Made by a program: the position numbers and the translations under genes. Source: CAWGXG01 sp963826505 (GTDB lineage: Bacteria; Chloroflexota; Anaerolineae; Aggregatilineales; Aggregatilineaceae). From it: 64,000 bases of DNA. Where the stretch lies: contig CAWGXG010000008.1 of the NCBI GenBank assembly GCA_963826505.1, positions 1,736,001 to 1,800,000 of the forward strand, given 5' to 3'. Shown here piece after piece: positions 26,782-36,252 of the stretch (positions are counted from its first letter, which is position 1; every line of letters begins with the position of its first letter). Under the pieces are notes generated by a model, which worked only from the letters and a program-made list of their open reading frames with translations, searched no databases and was not told where the DNA came from.

Positions 26782-27612
26782 TCAATCACACCGTCGGCGG
26801 CGAGGGGAACAAACGACTTCGCACGCCATACAGCGCCAGCCGTCTGCCACAGGGACCAAATCGACGGTGCCGCAAGCCGGGCAGCGCCAGACCTCTTCGA
26901 GCGGGCGCGGACCAGTCACCGGACTTTGACCCGGTTTGACCGCCCAGCCTAACCGGTAATCGACCTGCCAGGGGCGAATCTCGACGCGCGTCAGGCCGAG
27001 ATCGTCTTGCAGCCAGCGCACCAAATCCGCGTGAGCAATGGTTTTGCCGGGCATCAGTTTAGCATCAAAGCCCTGCCGGTTGGTGAAGACGACCAGCCCA
27101 CCCGGTCGCAGCACACGCACCAGCTCCCGCCACACCGCGCGCCAATCCATCATGAATTCGAGCGCTTCCAGACAGGTAACCATGTCGAATGTGTCGTCGG
27201 GAAAGGGCAGAGACTCCGCCGCGTTGTGCATCAAGTGGACGCGATCGCTGTAAGGGGCGAGCTTTTCCGCCGCGACGCTGAGCATCCGGCGGCTTAGATC
27301 CAATCCAATAACCCGTCCCTGGAAATCAGGCTGGTCGAACAACGCCAGCGGCAGCCGCCCGGTGCCGGACGCCACATCGAGCACAAGCGGCGCCCGCACA
27401 CCCAGGCGCTGCACCACGGGCCGCGCCAGGTAATGCGTTTCGCCGTCGGCGTCGTATTGCTTGATGCCATCATAGCGCCGCGCGTACACATCGTACAGCC
27501 AGACCACCGTCCAACGCCCCAGGTAAACGCCTTCCGTTTTGATGAGCAGCCACCACGCCGCCAGCGCCACAACCAGCGCCGCCACCAGGCCCGCCGCGAT
27601 CGAAATCAGCAT
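26782..27612 (-). CDS. Membrane-anchored SAM methyltransferase with C-terminal zinc ribbon
   Basis: A 276-residue protein with one N-terminal membrane helix (about residues 3-24), a class I methyltransferase domain and a terminal zinc ribbon. Methyltransferase motifs are PLVLDVASGTGRLPLAL, VIGLDLSRRML and FDMVTCLEALEFMMDW, with VLRPGGLVVFTNRQG as the post-motif strand. The final 40 residues hold two Cys pairs (WRCPACGTVDLVP and WRCMACEVVCSP). Ubiquinone/menaquinone-type methylases look similar in the core. The ATG at 27612 has AGGTGAG 5 nt upstream. The substrate and the ribbon's partner are unknown. Confidence 0.8.
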   Translation of the reverse strand: MLISIAAGLVAALVVALAAWWLLIKTEGVYLGRWTVVWLYDVYARRYDGIKQYDADGETHYLARPVVQRLGVRAPLVLDVASGTGRLPLALFDQPDFQGRVIGLDLSRRMLSVAAEKLAPYSDRVHLMHNAAESLPFPDDTFDMVTCLEALEFMMDWRAVWRELVRVLRPGGLVVFTNRQGFDAKLMPGKTIAHADLVRWLQDDLGLTRVEIRPWQVDYRLGWAVKPGQSPVTGPRPLEEVWRCPACGTVDLVPVADGWRCMACEVVCSPRRRRCD

Positions 27613-27638
27613 GTGCACTCACCTTGCCTGGAGAACCT

Positions 27639-28778
27639 CTACTGCACGAGAATGTTGGCGATCTCGCTGCTAACAGTCTGCCCGTTGGGCATGGTCGCGA
27701 CGGCCTGCAAATGGGCGGACATGCCGCCCGGCACAGTCCACACAAACGACGCGCCGTCCGCCGGAGTCAGATCGCTGCCGATGGTCTGCGGTGTCATGCC
27801 CGTGCCGGTGGGCGCGAGGGTGAAATCGACGCGCACCGCCCCTCCGGGCTCGTCCGGCCAGATCACGGTGACACGCGCGCCGCTCGCCAATACGATCCAA
27901 CCGCTGTCAGTGCCCAAGGTGGGCGACAGCGTCAGAGTATTGTACTGCTGGGCGCCGGGCGGGGTATAGTTGGGATCGTAACGGACCGTGACCGCTCCAC
28001 TGTTGGCGCTGATCGACTCGTTGTTGGCCGTCGCGCTGAAGGTGTACGTGCCCGGGGCGGGGAAACTGTAATCCACGTACGCACCGTCCCACGGATCGGA
28101 ATCGGTGCCAATCAGAATCGGCTTACCGCTGGCGGGATCATTGACGTAGAACGTGACGGTCGCCGCATTGTAGACTTCGCCCGCGCTGACACGGACCGCC
28201 TTATAGTAAGTGATGCTTCCGCCGCCGGTATACGGCCAAACCTGCGTCACGGTGATCTGCGCGCTCCACACCGGGACGTTGGGCTGCGGTGTCGCGGCTG
28301 GTGCGGGAGTCAGAGTCCGGGTGGGCGTGGGCGTCCCGGCGACAGGCAGCGCGGGCACATACAGCTTCTGGCCGGTGAAGATCAGATTGGAATCGCTCAG
28401 GCAGTTGGCGGTCATGAGCTGGGCGGTGGTCGTCCCGGTACGCTGCGCGATTGCGCCCAGCGTATCGCCGGACTGCACGGTATAAACCGGCCACTGCGTA
28501 TAGGGCGCGCAGTTGGTCAGCGTAGCAGCAGAACGCGTCGCGGGGATATAAGCCGTCGCGAACGGAGTTGCCGTGACGAAGATCACCGGCTGGGTCGGCA
28601 CGAGGGTGATCGTCGGCAGCGCGGCTGGCGGATAGGTGGGCGTTGCCGTAGGCGCCGGGTTGTTACCCGCGCCCAGGTTGCATCCCAGGCTTGCCGCCAG
28701 CAGCGCGGCCAACACCACCACCACAGGATGTCGCACGATCCGAAAGCGTCTCGCGTCCACAGTCTCTCGACCTCTCAT
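27639..28778 (-). CDS. LysM domain lipoprotein
   Basis: A lipoprotein of about 379 residues. After a Lys/Arg-rich start and hydrophobic core comes the lipobox (AASLGC), a Thr/Pro/Ala linker, and one LysM domain (YTVQSGDTLGAIAQRTGTTT to LIFTGQKLYVP), which binds peptidoglycan-like glycans. Two beta-sandwich-like repeats follow. It probably sits on the outer membrane face and contacts the wall. The start is uncertain between the ATG at 28778 and a GTG at 28760; the GTG has AGAGG upstream. It lies 26 bp upstream of the methyltransferase gene on the same strand. Confidence 0.78.
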   Translation of the reverse strand: MRGRETVDARRFRIVRHPVVVVLAALLAASLGCNLGAGNNPAPTATPTYPPAALPTITLVPTQPVIFVTATPFATAYIPATRSAATLTNCAPYTQWPVYTVQSGDTLGAIAQRTGTTTAQLMTANCLSDSNLIFTGQKLYVPALPVAGTPTPTRTLTPAPAATPQPNVPVWSAQITVTQVWPYTGGGSITYYKAVRVSAGEVYNAATVTFYVNDPASGKPILIGTDSDPWDGAYVDYSFPAPGTYTFSATANNESISANSGAVTVRYDPNYTPPGAQQYNTLTLSPTLGTDSGWIVLASGARVTVIWPDEPGGAVRVDFTLAPTGTGMTPQTIGSDLTPADGASFVWTVPGGMSAHLQAVATMPNGQTVSSEIANILVQ

Positions 28779-28997
28779 CACCGGCTGAATATTGAAACAC
28801 ACTGTCCTACAGTGTATCACCGGGCCGACCGCGCCGCACTACGCGCGCCCACCGAAATCCATTTCCTTTCAAGGCGGAATCAACTCGCTGGAGGCTGTGC
28901 CGCAGTCGCCTACCACTACACGGATAGTTGGCAGCACAGCGCGGCGTTTTCTAGAATTGTAGATGACACACTGAGTTCACAGCGATGGGAGCATCTC

Positions 28998-30001
28998 TTG
29001 ACGCCACCACAGACACAATCACAAACTACACTCCACACAACCTACCACGCGGCGCGCACGTCCGCCGCGCTGTACCGCGTCCCTGGCGCGGGCTGCGTGC
29101 GGATCGCGGGAGCGGACCGGGCGGATTTCATCCAGCGGCAGACCACCAACGACGTGCGCTTGCTCGCGCCCGACCACGCGATGACGACTGTGCTCACGAC
29201 CGGCACGGCCCGCATTCTCGACGTATGGCAGTTGGTCGAGGTGCCTGGCGCGGACGCCATCGACGCGATCACGCTGCCCGGGCGTGCGTCGGACACGCTG
29301 CGCTATCTTCAAAAACGCATCTTCTTCAAGGATCAGGTCACGGTCGCGGATCGTAGCGCGCAAATCGCACAGGTGGCGCTCTTCGGTCCGACGGGCGGCA
29401 CGTTGTTAGCCGATGTGAGCGGCGCGCCTGCTCCGCAGCCCGGCGCGATCAGCAGCACAGTAGACAGCGGCGCGGGTCCCGTTCAGATGATCGGCGCAGA
29501 TGGTATGATCGGGAAGGGTTGGCTGTTATGGGGAACGCCGGAGGCGGTGAACGCGATTGGGGACAAACTCATGGCGGCGGGCGCGGTCGATCTCGATCCC
29601 GGCACATATGATGTGCTGCGCGTCGAGGCGGGACTGCCCTCTGCCGACCACGAATTGACCGGCGACTATACGCCGCTGGAAGCCACGCTCGACGGCGCAG
29701 TCAGCGGCACCAAGGGCTGCTACAGCGGGCAGGAAATCATCGCCCGCCAGATCACATATGACAAGATCGCGCGGCGGTTGATCGGGCTGCGCTCGACGCC
29801 CCGGTAATCAGCGGCGCGTCGGTGCAAGTTAACGGGCACACTGCGGGAGCCATCACGTCGGCGGCCGTCTCGCCGCGCCTGGGGCCGATCGCGCTGGCGA
29901 TCCTGCGCCGTCCGCACTTCGAGCCGGGGATCGCGGTGACCGTGGCAGGCGAGTTGAGCTTGATCGCGGGCCAGACGGTCGCCCTGCCTTTTGGTGACTA
30001 G
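28998..30001 (+). pseudogene. ygfZ: YgfZ/GcvT-like folate-binding protein, interrupted by a frameshift
   Basis: A tetrahydrofolate-binding protein that helps maintain some Fe-S enzymes. The N-terminal domain shows AGADRADFIQRQTTNDVRLL, and the family signature KGCYSGQEIIARQ is intact. The frame stops at 29807, but the expected C-terminal beta-barrel continues in the -1 frame (APVISGASVQVNGHTAGAI to ALPFGD, stop at 29999-30001). A single missing base near 29795 explains this (TCG-ACG for TCG-GAC). The start is TTG at 28998 with GGGAG upstream. A terminator follows. An A-type Fe-S carrier gene lies convergently downstream. Confidence 0.82.
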
Positions 30002-30041
30002 GCTGGATACCGGGAACACGCCATTAGTGATACCAACACAG

Positions 30042-30073
30042 AAAGCCGGGCAGTGTTTTGTGCCCGGCTTTTA
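30042..30073. terminator. Bidirectional terminator between ygfZ and the Fe-S carrier gene
   Basis: A perfect 11 bp stem (AAAGCCGGGCA / TGCCCGGCTTT) with an 8 nt loop; T-rich on both strands. Confidence 0.88.
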
Positions 30074-30109
30074 AAGGTCTTCCCCACATCGACCCCGAAA
30101 AGGTCAGTG

Positions 30110-30532
30110 TTAACCGCAGTGCGAACAACCGCCGCCAGCGGCTCCCTGAGCGTCTTCGTCATCGGTGCGGAAGGAATGTCCGCAACCGCAGGTTGAAACC
30201 GCATTGGGATTGTTGATGGCGAAACCACCGCCCATCAAGCTGTCCACGAAATCGATCTCGGACCCTTGCATGTACGACAGGCTCATCGGATCGATAACGA
30301 GACGGACGCCGCTCGTTTCGACGACATTGTCCTGCTCGTAGATGTTATTCTCGAACGCCATGCCATACGACAACCCCGAACAACCGCCGCCCTGCACGAA
30401 CACGCGCAGCGCATAGCCTTCGAGTTCGCGCTCCGCTAGCAGTTCGACCACTTTCTCCACTGCGCCGGGGGTAATCGTCAACATAGGGGTTTCGGTACCA
30501 ACAGCCTGGGTATCCGTCTGCACGTCAGCCAT
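30110..30532 (-). CDS. A-type iron-sulfur cluster carrier (HesB/IscA/ErpA family)
   Basis: A 140-residue Fe-S assembly protein. The three cluster cysteines are present: GGGCSGLSYG, then the pair in STCGCGHSF. The core (ITPGAVEKVVELLAE, LRVFVQGGGCSGLSYGMAF, YMQGSEIDFVDSLMGGGFAINNPN) matches ErpA/IscA. Unusually, a tail of about 20 residues follows, ending in GGGCSHCG, which adds two further cysteines. It converges on ygfZ, a protein linked to Fe-S enzyme maintenance. It acts in the cytoplasm and is monocistronic. Confidence 0.9.
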   Translation of the reverse strand: MADVQTDTQAVGTETPMLTITPGAVEKVVELLAERELEGYALRVFVQGGGCSGLSYGMAFENNIYEQDNVVETSGVRLVIDPMSLSYMQGSEIDFVDSLMGGGFAINNPNAVSTCGCGHSFRTDDEDAQGAAGGGCSHCG

Positions 30533-30669
30533 GATAATCTCCTGATTGAGGTGTCGTCCTCGACTTTGTGATAGTTTAGCAAGCTCTGCCCGTTAAGTCA
30601 ATTTATATCATGGAAATCGTACATATAACAATCAGAAACAGGATAAAACTCACCCGGCAGGGAAACGAG

Positions 30670-32776
30670 CTATCGGTCCGCAAGCCCGCGTCGCGCTGCG
30701 ATCATCAGCGTGATGTCGTCGAACTGGGGCGCGCTGCCCGCGTGCGTCATCACCGCCGCGACCAGCGCCGCATGCAGATCCGCCGCCGGGCCGTCGCAAT
30801 GCGCCTGCGCGACCTCGATCATGCGATCCTCACCAAACAGCGTCCCGACCGAATCCTGGGCTTCGCTGACGCCGTCGGTGTACAGCAGCAGAATATCGGA
30901 AGGTTCCAACGTCACCTCGGCGCGGCCCCAGGCCATCCCATCGAATAACCCTAACGGCACGCCCGTGTGTCCCAACGACTCGATCGCGCCACCGTTCCGG
31001 CGCAGCACGAAGCCGGGGTTATGCCCCGCGCTGGCATAGGTCAGCGTACCCGCTGCCGGATCGAGCACGGCGTAGAACACGGTCACGAACTGGTCGGACT
31101 GCGCGTCGGTCAGCAGGCGCTCGTTTGCGGCGCGCAGCACGGCGTCGGGATCGTCCGGATATTGCATCGCGAATGTGCGAATCAACGTGCGGCTTAAGGC
31201 CATATAGAGCGCGGCCGCCGTGCCCTTGTCGGCCACGTCTGCCACGACCAGTCCGATTCGCCCATCTGGCAGCGCGACGAAATCGTAGAAATCGCCGGAG
31301 GTCTGGCGCGCGGGCGTCAGTCCCGCCGACAGCTCCCAGCCCTCGAACAGCGGCACCTCATACGGCAGGAAGCGCGCCTGAATGCGTCCCGCCAGATCCA
31401 GCTCCTGACTCATCTTGTGCGCAGCCAGCGTCTCGACGTGGACTTGCGCGCGGTAAAATGCAGACGCGATCTGTGAAGACAGGGCCTGCAAAGCCGAAAG
31501 CGACTGGCTCACCGGGCCGACTGACCTGTGACGCAGCAGCGCGATCCCGCCAAGCAGTTTTTCCTTTTCTCCCCCTTCGAGGCCGGGATCGTCGGCGGCG
31601 ATTTTGACAAGCAGCGCGTCGCCAAAGACCGTCGTCAGGTCGGGCGGCACGACACCCCTTCGCAGCAGCACCGACTCGTGCGCACTGGGCAGCTCGCCCC
31701 AAACCGACTCGGCCACAGGTGGGCGGTTCCCCGGGAAATTCAACCGGAAGACCGGCCATTCCAGGCCAACGGGAATCGCGTAATTGGGCTCAAACAGGCG
31801 AATTTCTATGCGGTCTTGCGGGAACATCGATTCGATATGGTCGGCTAATACGCTTTCCAGTGTACACAAATCGGGCGGAGCCTGGATCAATGCCTCACCC
31901 AGCGCTTCGAGGCGGGCTAACTCGCGGGCACGCTGCTGGCTGCGCTCGTTGGCGCGGCTGAGGATATGCGCCAGATAGTTCACCAGCACCATCCCGGCTA
32001 CAAAACCTAGATACAGCCCACTCTGTTCTTCGGAATAGATCAGCGCGCCCAACGTGGCAAAGGGCGTCACTGTCACCAATCCCAGCCCGACGAGGGCCGC
32101 CCACCAGCGCGTCAGGGCATTCTGACCGCTCCCCGCACCGGTTGCCTGGTTAATTAACAGGATCACCGGCAGCAAAATCAGCGGAGGCAGAAGCGCGCCG
32201 GGCAGTGACGCCGCAACAGCAGGCAGCCAATCCGACGGTGACAGTCCGGTCAAGGGGAATGTACCGCCCAGCAGCCGGTATATCGCCCAACCCAAGCAGG
32301 TCCGCGACCAGAGTTGCACCAGCATCCTGGCTAAACATGGACAGCAGCGACCAGTGCACGTTGGTATGCAAGCGGCGGCGGGTCCACCACATTTGCGCGT
32401 TCGTCACCATCCGCACCAGCAGCGGCAGCCACAACACAGTGGGACCCAACAACAGGGCCGCGCTCCACGACACGACGCTCGCCAGCGATGTGGTGATTGG
32501 GATGATCTCACCGCCGGGCATCTCGACAAAGACAGCGAACTGGTGCTGGGCCATCACCAACAGTGCGGCGAAGAGTGCGATCAGTAAAGCAGTGTGATCG
32601 GCGATCACACTCAGGTCCGTCACGCCGACCAGCGCGACGAGCGCGATCACGGCCAACGGACCCGTGATGATGAGTGGAATCACTTCGACGAGCGCCATGG
32701 TCTGCGCTGGAGCGTCAATCTTCGCCGCGCCCGGGCGCAGCCGCCGGGCAATCGACCACATTCTTCCTTGAGTCAT
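30670..32776 (-). pseudogene. Membrane SpoIIE-type PP2C phosphatase with GAF, interrupted by a frameshift
   Basis: A large sensor phosphatase split over two frames. The first (from 32776) encodes several membrane helices. The second (to 30670) completes the membrane part, then a GAF-like region (LESVLADHIESMF) and a SpoIIE/PP2C domain with SGDFYDFVALPDGRIGLVVA and YTDGVSEAQDS and AQFDDITLMI-like metal motifs. One surplus T (minus strand, 32289-32290) in CTTGGGTTGGGC accounts for the shift: removing it gives LGWAIYRLLGG. Such proteins dephosphorylate Ser/Thr on anti-sigma-factor antagonists. No antagonist gene is next to it. The catalytic domain is intact. Confidence 0.78.
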
Positions 32777-32836
32777 CAGTGTGTGTCCCTTCCGGCGAAC
32801 AACTCTATAGCGACAGCCCCAGTCAGGTCGGCGCTG

Positions 32837-33745
32837 TTATTCCACGACGCTGATTACGACCCCCTGCGAATCGGAACCCAGCGCCCACGTCTGCGCTTCG
32901 ACGCCCGCCGCCCGGAACGCGCCGTGCATGGCGCTCTCGATGCTCTGATGATTGAAGGTCGCGAATGCAACCAGCGCAGGCCCTGCCCCGCTCAACGTGA
33001 CGGCGATCGCTCCTGCTTCTTCGGCAGCGGCGACGACTGCATGGTAACCGGGGATCGCGTCGCGGCGGTACGGCTCGTGCAGCCGGTCGGTGATCGCCTG
33101 ACGCAGCAGCTTGACATCACCGGAGCGCAGCGCCTCGACCAACAGTGCGGTGTGGCCCATGTTGAAAACGGCATCTGCCAGCGGAATCCGAGCGGGGAGT
33201 TCGTCACGCAGGCGGCGTTTGAAGTCCGGCAGCAGCGGTACGGCCACCACTACGCGCAGCGGATTAATCTCGATCGAGCGATAAATCAAGCCATCGATTC
33301 CCGCGCCGCACAGCCCCAGGCCGCCGCGCATGGCCGTGACCACGGCTTCGGGCTGCCCGGTCAGCGCCGCTGACATGGCGATCAGTTCGTCGTGGTTAAA
33401 CGGACTGCCGAGCAGATTATTGGCGCCCACCAGCCCGCCGACGGTCATCGCCACGCGGGCGCTCAGGCCAACATCGAGCGGGATCATGTTGGAACAGACC
33501 ACGTTCAGCCCGGCGGGGGCTTGCTCCATGGCCTGAAACAAACGGATCGCCGCCCGCATGGCCGGATTATGGATCGTCTCCGGCACGCTCTCTTCGCCCA
33601 CTCCGCTGACGCTCACGCGCAACTGCGCATCCGGGCGCAAACTCATCTCGACCACGTTGCGCAGATTGAGCGCCAGCCCCAGCGTGTCGTAACCCGGCCC
33701 GATATTCGTGCTGACTGCCGGAACCGAGACATTCACCTTGTACAT
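32837..33745 (-). CDS. thrB: Homoserine kinase-like GHMP family protein (ATP-loop motif diverged)
   Basis: A 302-residue GHMP-superfamily protein, closest by pattern to homoserine kinase (threonine pathway): VSVPAVSTNIGPGYDTLGLAL at the N-terminus and VTLSGAGPALVAFA near the C-terminus. The nucleotide loop expected as PxxxGLGSSAA instead reads PLDVGLSARVAM. Three of the glycine/serine positions that bind ATP phosphates are changed, so activity is uncertain. The reading frame is clean here. The start at 33745 has AAGGCGG upstream. It is divergent from the gcv riboswitch. No other threonine gene is adjacent. Confidence 0.7.
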   Translation of the reverse strand: MYKVNVSVPAVSTNIGPGYDTLGLALNLRNVVEMSLRPDAQLRVSVSGVGEESVPETIHNPAMRAAIRLFQAMEQAPAGLNVVCSNMIPLDVGLSARVAMTVGGLVGANNLLGSPFNHDELIAMSAALTGQPEAVVTAMRGGLGLCGAGIDGLIYRSIEINPLRVVVAVPLLPDFKRRLRDELPARIPLADAVFNMGHTALLVEALRSGDVKLLRQAITDRLHEPYRRDAIPGYHAVVAAAEEAGAIAVTLSGAGPALVAFATFNHQSIESAMHGAFRAAGVEAQTWALGSDSQGVVISVVE

Positions 33746-33918
33746 GCTCACCGCCTTACGCACCAGTGCCACCGGACCCATTTCGGCACGATGATGCGCG
33801 CGTTTTCTATGGTAATGGGGACGCGAGCGCGGCGCAAGCGCAGCGCGTCTGTTTGAAGGGCAACCGCATCAGAAATGGTCCGAGGTATGCGATCAGCAGT
33901 GCGGCTTTTCGCGACCCG

Positions 33919-33947
33919 TTTACGGGTGCGGGAGGCTGTGCTATAAT
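33919..33947 (+). promoter_or_regulatory. Promoter of the glycine-riboswitch/gcv operon
   Basis: TTTACG (33919-33924), a 17 bp spacer and a perfect TATAAT (33942-33947), about 110 bp before the riboswitch. Confidence 0.75.
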
Positions 33948-34054
33948 GCGCAAGCACAACGCCGGAAAGTGCGCGTCCGTTTATTCGAGTGGCTGGGAGT
34001 GCACCACATCGCCTGACAGGCGTCGATCTTCTACCGACCATTACTAAGACCCGG

Positions 34055-34240
34055 CGACGGGGAGAGAGCCAGACCACCGGCCACCGAAGGGGCAAACGGG
34101 ACGTCCCACGACTGAGGAACCCGCGAAACTCTCAGGTTACCCTACCCGCCGCACGGCGAATCCTCTGGAAAGCGTACGTACGCGCCGAAGGGGCAATCTC
34201 ACCGCGCCGGTGAGCGAATCTCTCAGGCCAATGACAGAGG
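34055..34240 (+). promoter_or_regulatory. Tandem glycine riboswitch
   Basis: Two glycine aptamers in series, upstream of gcvH. Aptamer 1 shows GGGAGAG (34060-34066), CACCGAAGGGGCAA (34082-34095) and ACTCTCAGG (34128-34136). Aptamer 2 shows GCGCCGAAGGGGCAA (34182-34196) and AATCTCTCAGG (34217-34227). Its P1 helix is CCTCTG (34162-34167) with CAGAGG (34235-34240). The P1 3' strand is also the start of the terminator stem. These are the classic conserved cores of the class. Glycine binding should stabilise P1 and prevent termination, raising expression of the cleavage enzymes. Confidence 0.93.
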
Positions 34241-34278
34241 CAGACAGTCAAGCGTTGCTGTCTGCCTCTGTTCTGTTT
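34234..34278 (+). terminator. Riboswitch-controlled intrinsic terminator
   Basis: A perfect 14 bp stem (ACAGAGGCAGACAG / CTGTCTGCCTCTGT) with a 10 nt loop and TCTGTTT following. Its left arm overlaps the aptamer-2 P1 strand, so the two structures exclude each other. Confidence 0.88.
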
Positions 34279-34346
34279 ACACTTTGGCCTAGCACGCTGT
34301 GTGATTTCAGGATGTAAACTTCAACCGTATGAAAGGATGTGGTCAC

Positions 34347-34753
34347 ATGTCATTATGGAAAACACCTAAGGAATTGAAATACACCGAAAACGACGAGTGG
34401 ATTCGTGTCGAGGGCGACACGGCCAAGATCGGCCTGACCGATTATGCCCAGGATCAGCTTTCGGATATCGTCTTCGCCGATCTCAGCGAAGTGGAGAGCG
34501 GCGGCAGCCTGACCAAAGGCGAAGCGTTCGCCACCGTCGAGAGCGTCAAGGCGGCGTCGGACGTGTACGCGCCCGGCCAGCGGCAACCGTGGTCGCGACC
34601 AACAGCGCGCTGGAAGACGAGCCGGAACTGATCAACAGCGATCCGTTTGGCAACGGCTGGTTGGTCGAAATCAAGCTCAGCAATCCCGGCGAGCTGGACG
34701 GCCTGCTCGACGCGGAGGCCTATGAAAAACACTGCGCCGAGCGCACCAGTTGA
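34347..34753 (+). pseudogene. gcvH: Glycine cleavage H protein, frameshifted
   Basis: The lipoyl-carrier of the glycine cleavage system, which shuttles the aminomethyl group. The first frame gives MSLWKTPKELKYTENDEWIR and the lipoylation site TVESVKAASDVYAP (Lys). After GCGCCCG near 34575 the sequence goes out of frame. The remainder (ATVVATNSALEDEPELI to YEKHCAERTS) resumes in the -1 frame and stops at 34753. One missing base near 34575-34577 explains it. The start at 34347 has AAAGGATG upstream. It is the first gene after the riboswitch. Confidence 0.85.
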
Positions 34754-34844
34754 CACTGAGCGGCAGCCTCTGCCGGGCGCGCGGTAGTGCCCGGCAGCCC
34801 GCCCTACCCATCGATTAAGCAGTTTGTTCAGGAGTACATGGCTT

Positions 34845-36215
34845 ATGACTTATATTCCTCACACCGATGCCGACCGGGAAGCGATGCTCAGCGCGATCGG
34901 CGTGCAGTCGTTTGACGACCTGTTCGACGCCGTGCCCGCCAGAGGTCCGCTTCCCGGCGCTCGAACCTGCCGGACGGCCTGAGCGAGATGGACGTTGCCT
35001 GGGAACTCGGCGGGCTGGCGAACGCAAATGTCTCCGCCAACGAATACGCGATCTTCCTGGGCGCAGGGGCGTATAACCATTTCATCCCCAGCGTGATCAA
35101 TCACATGCTGCTGCGCGGCGAATTCTACACCGCTTACACGCCCTACCAGCCGGAACTGAGCCAGGGCACGCTGCAAGCGATCTTCGAGTATCAGAGCATG
35201 ATGTGTGCGCTGACCGGCATGGAAGCCGCCAACGCCAGCCATTACGACGGCGCGACCTCGCTGGCCGAAGCCGTCACGCTGGCGAACGCGCAATTTCGCG
35301 GCGCAGCGCACCAAGGTGATCCTCAGCCCCGGCGTTAACCCGCAGTATCGCGCCGTGGCGCGCACCTATCACCAGGGCAGCGGCATGAAATTCGTGGGCG
35401 ACAAAGGCCGCGCGACCATCCCCGATCTGGTCGACATGCTCGACAAGGAAACCGCGATGGTGGTCGTGCAGTATCCCAACTTCTTCGGCCAGATCGACGA
35501 TCTCGACAGGCTGGCGGACGCGGTTCACGCGGCGGGCGCGCTGTTGTGCATCGTCGCCGATCCGATCGCGCTGGGGCTGTTCAAGTCACCGGGCGAACTG
35601 GGCGCGGATATCGTCGTCGGTGAGGGGCAGTCGCTGGGCATTCCGATGTCGTTCGGCGGGCCGTACCTGGGCTTCTTCGCCACGCGCACCAAGTACGTGC
35701 GCAAGATCGCCGGGCGCATGGTGGGCGAGACGGTCGACAGGACGGGCCGCCGCGCCTTCGTCATGACGCTCCGCCCGCGCGAGCAGGATATTCGCCGCGA
35801 AAAAGCGACCAGCAACATCTGCACCAATCAAGGCTTGATGGCCCTGGCGGCCTGCGTCTACATGAGCGTCATGGGCAAGCACGGGCTGCGCCATGCGGCG
35901 GAACTGGCTTATCACAAAGCGCATTACGCGGCGCAGCAGATCGCCCAATTGGATGGCTACAGCGTCGATCTCAGCAAGCCATTTTTCAAGGAATTCGTGG
36001 TGACCTGTCCCAAGCCGGTCAGCGAGATTAACGAGATTTTGTTGGAGCATTGGGGCATCGTCGGCGGTTACGATCTCAGCCGCGATTACGCCGGACGCGT
36101 CAACGAGATGCTGCTGGCCGTCACCGAAATGAACACCAAAGACGAGATCGATACGCTTGTGGCGGCGCTCGGCGAAGCGCGCACGCACGATCACAGCCAT
36201 CACGAACACCACTAA
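34845..36215 (+). pseudogene. gcvPA: Glycine dehydrogenase subunit 1, three compensating frameshifts
   Basis: The N-terminal subunit of the two-subunit P protein (PLP-dependent glycine decarboxylase). The frame begins MTYIPHTDADREAMLSAIG. It shifts near 34941 to give EVRFPAL, again near 34963 to give NLPDGLSEMDVAWELGGL, and again near 35300 to give TKVILSPGVNPQYRAVART, after which it is intact to 36215. Each shift is one surplus base; together they restore the starting frame. AGGAG lies 10 nt before the ATG. After the third shift the conserved segments read normally, so the gene is probably functional and the bases sequence errors. Confidence 0.82.
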
Positions 36216-36252
36216 CCGGGCGTGACACTGAGATAACAGGATAGACTGACCA

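Noticed and set aside
27624..28997. Long plus-strand open frame in front of the YgfZ domain (27624 onward)
   Set aside because: It is antisense to the LysM lipoprotein gene, with no homology-like motifs. The real YgfZ frame starts at the TTG at 28998, which has a Shine-Dalgarno sequence.
33748..34095. 115-residue minus-strand frame
   Set aside because: It runs antisense over the riboswitch and promoter region, with no family signal.
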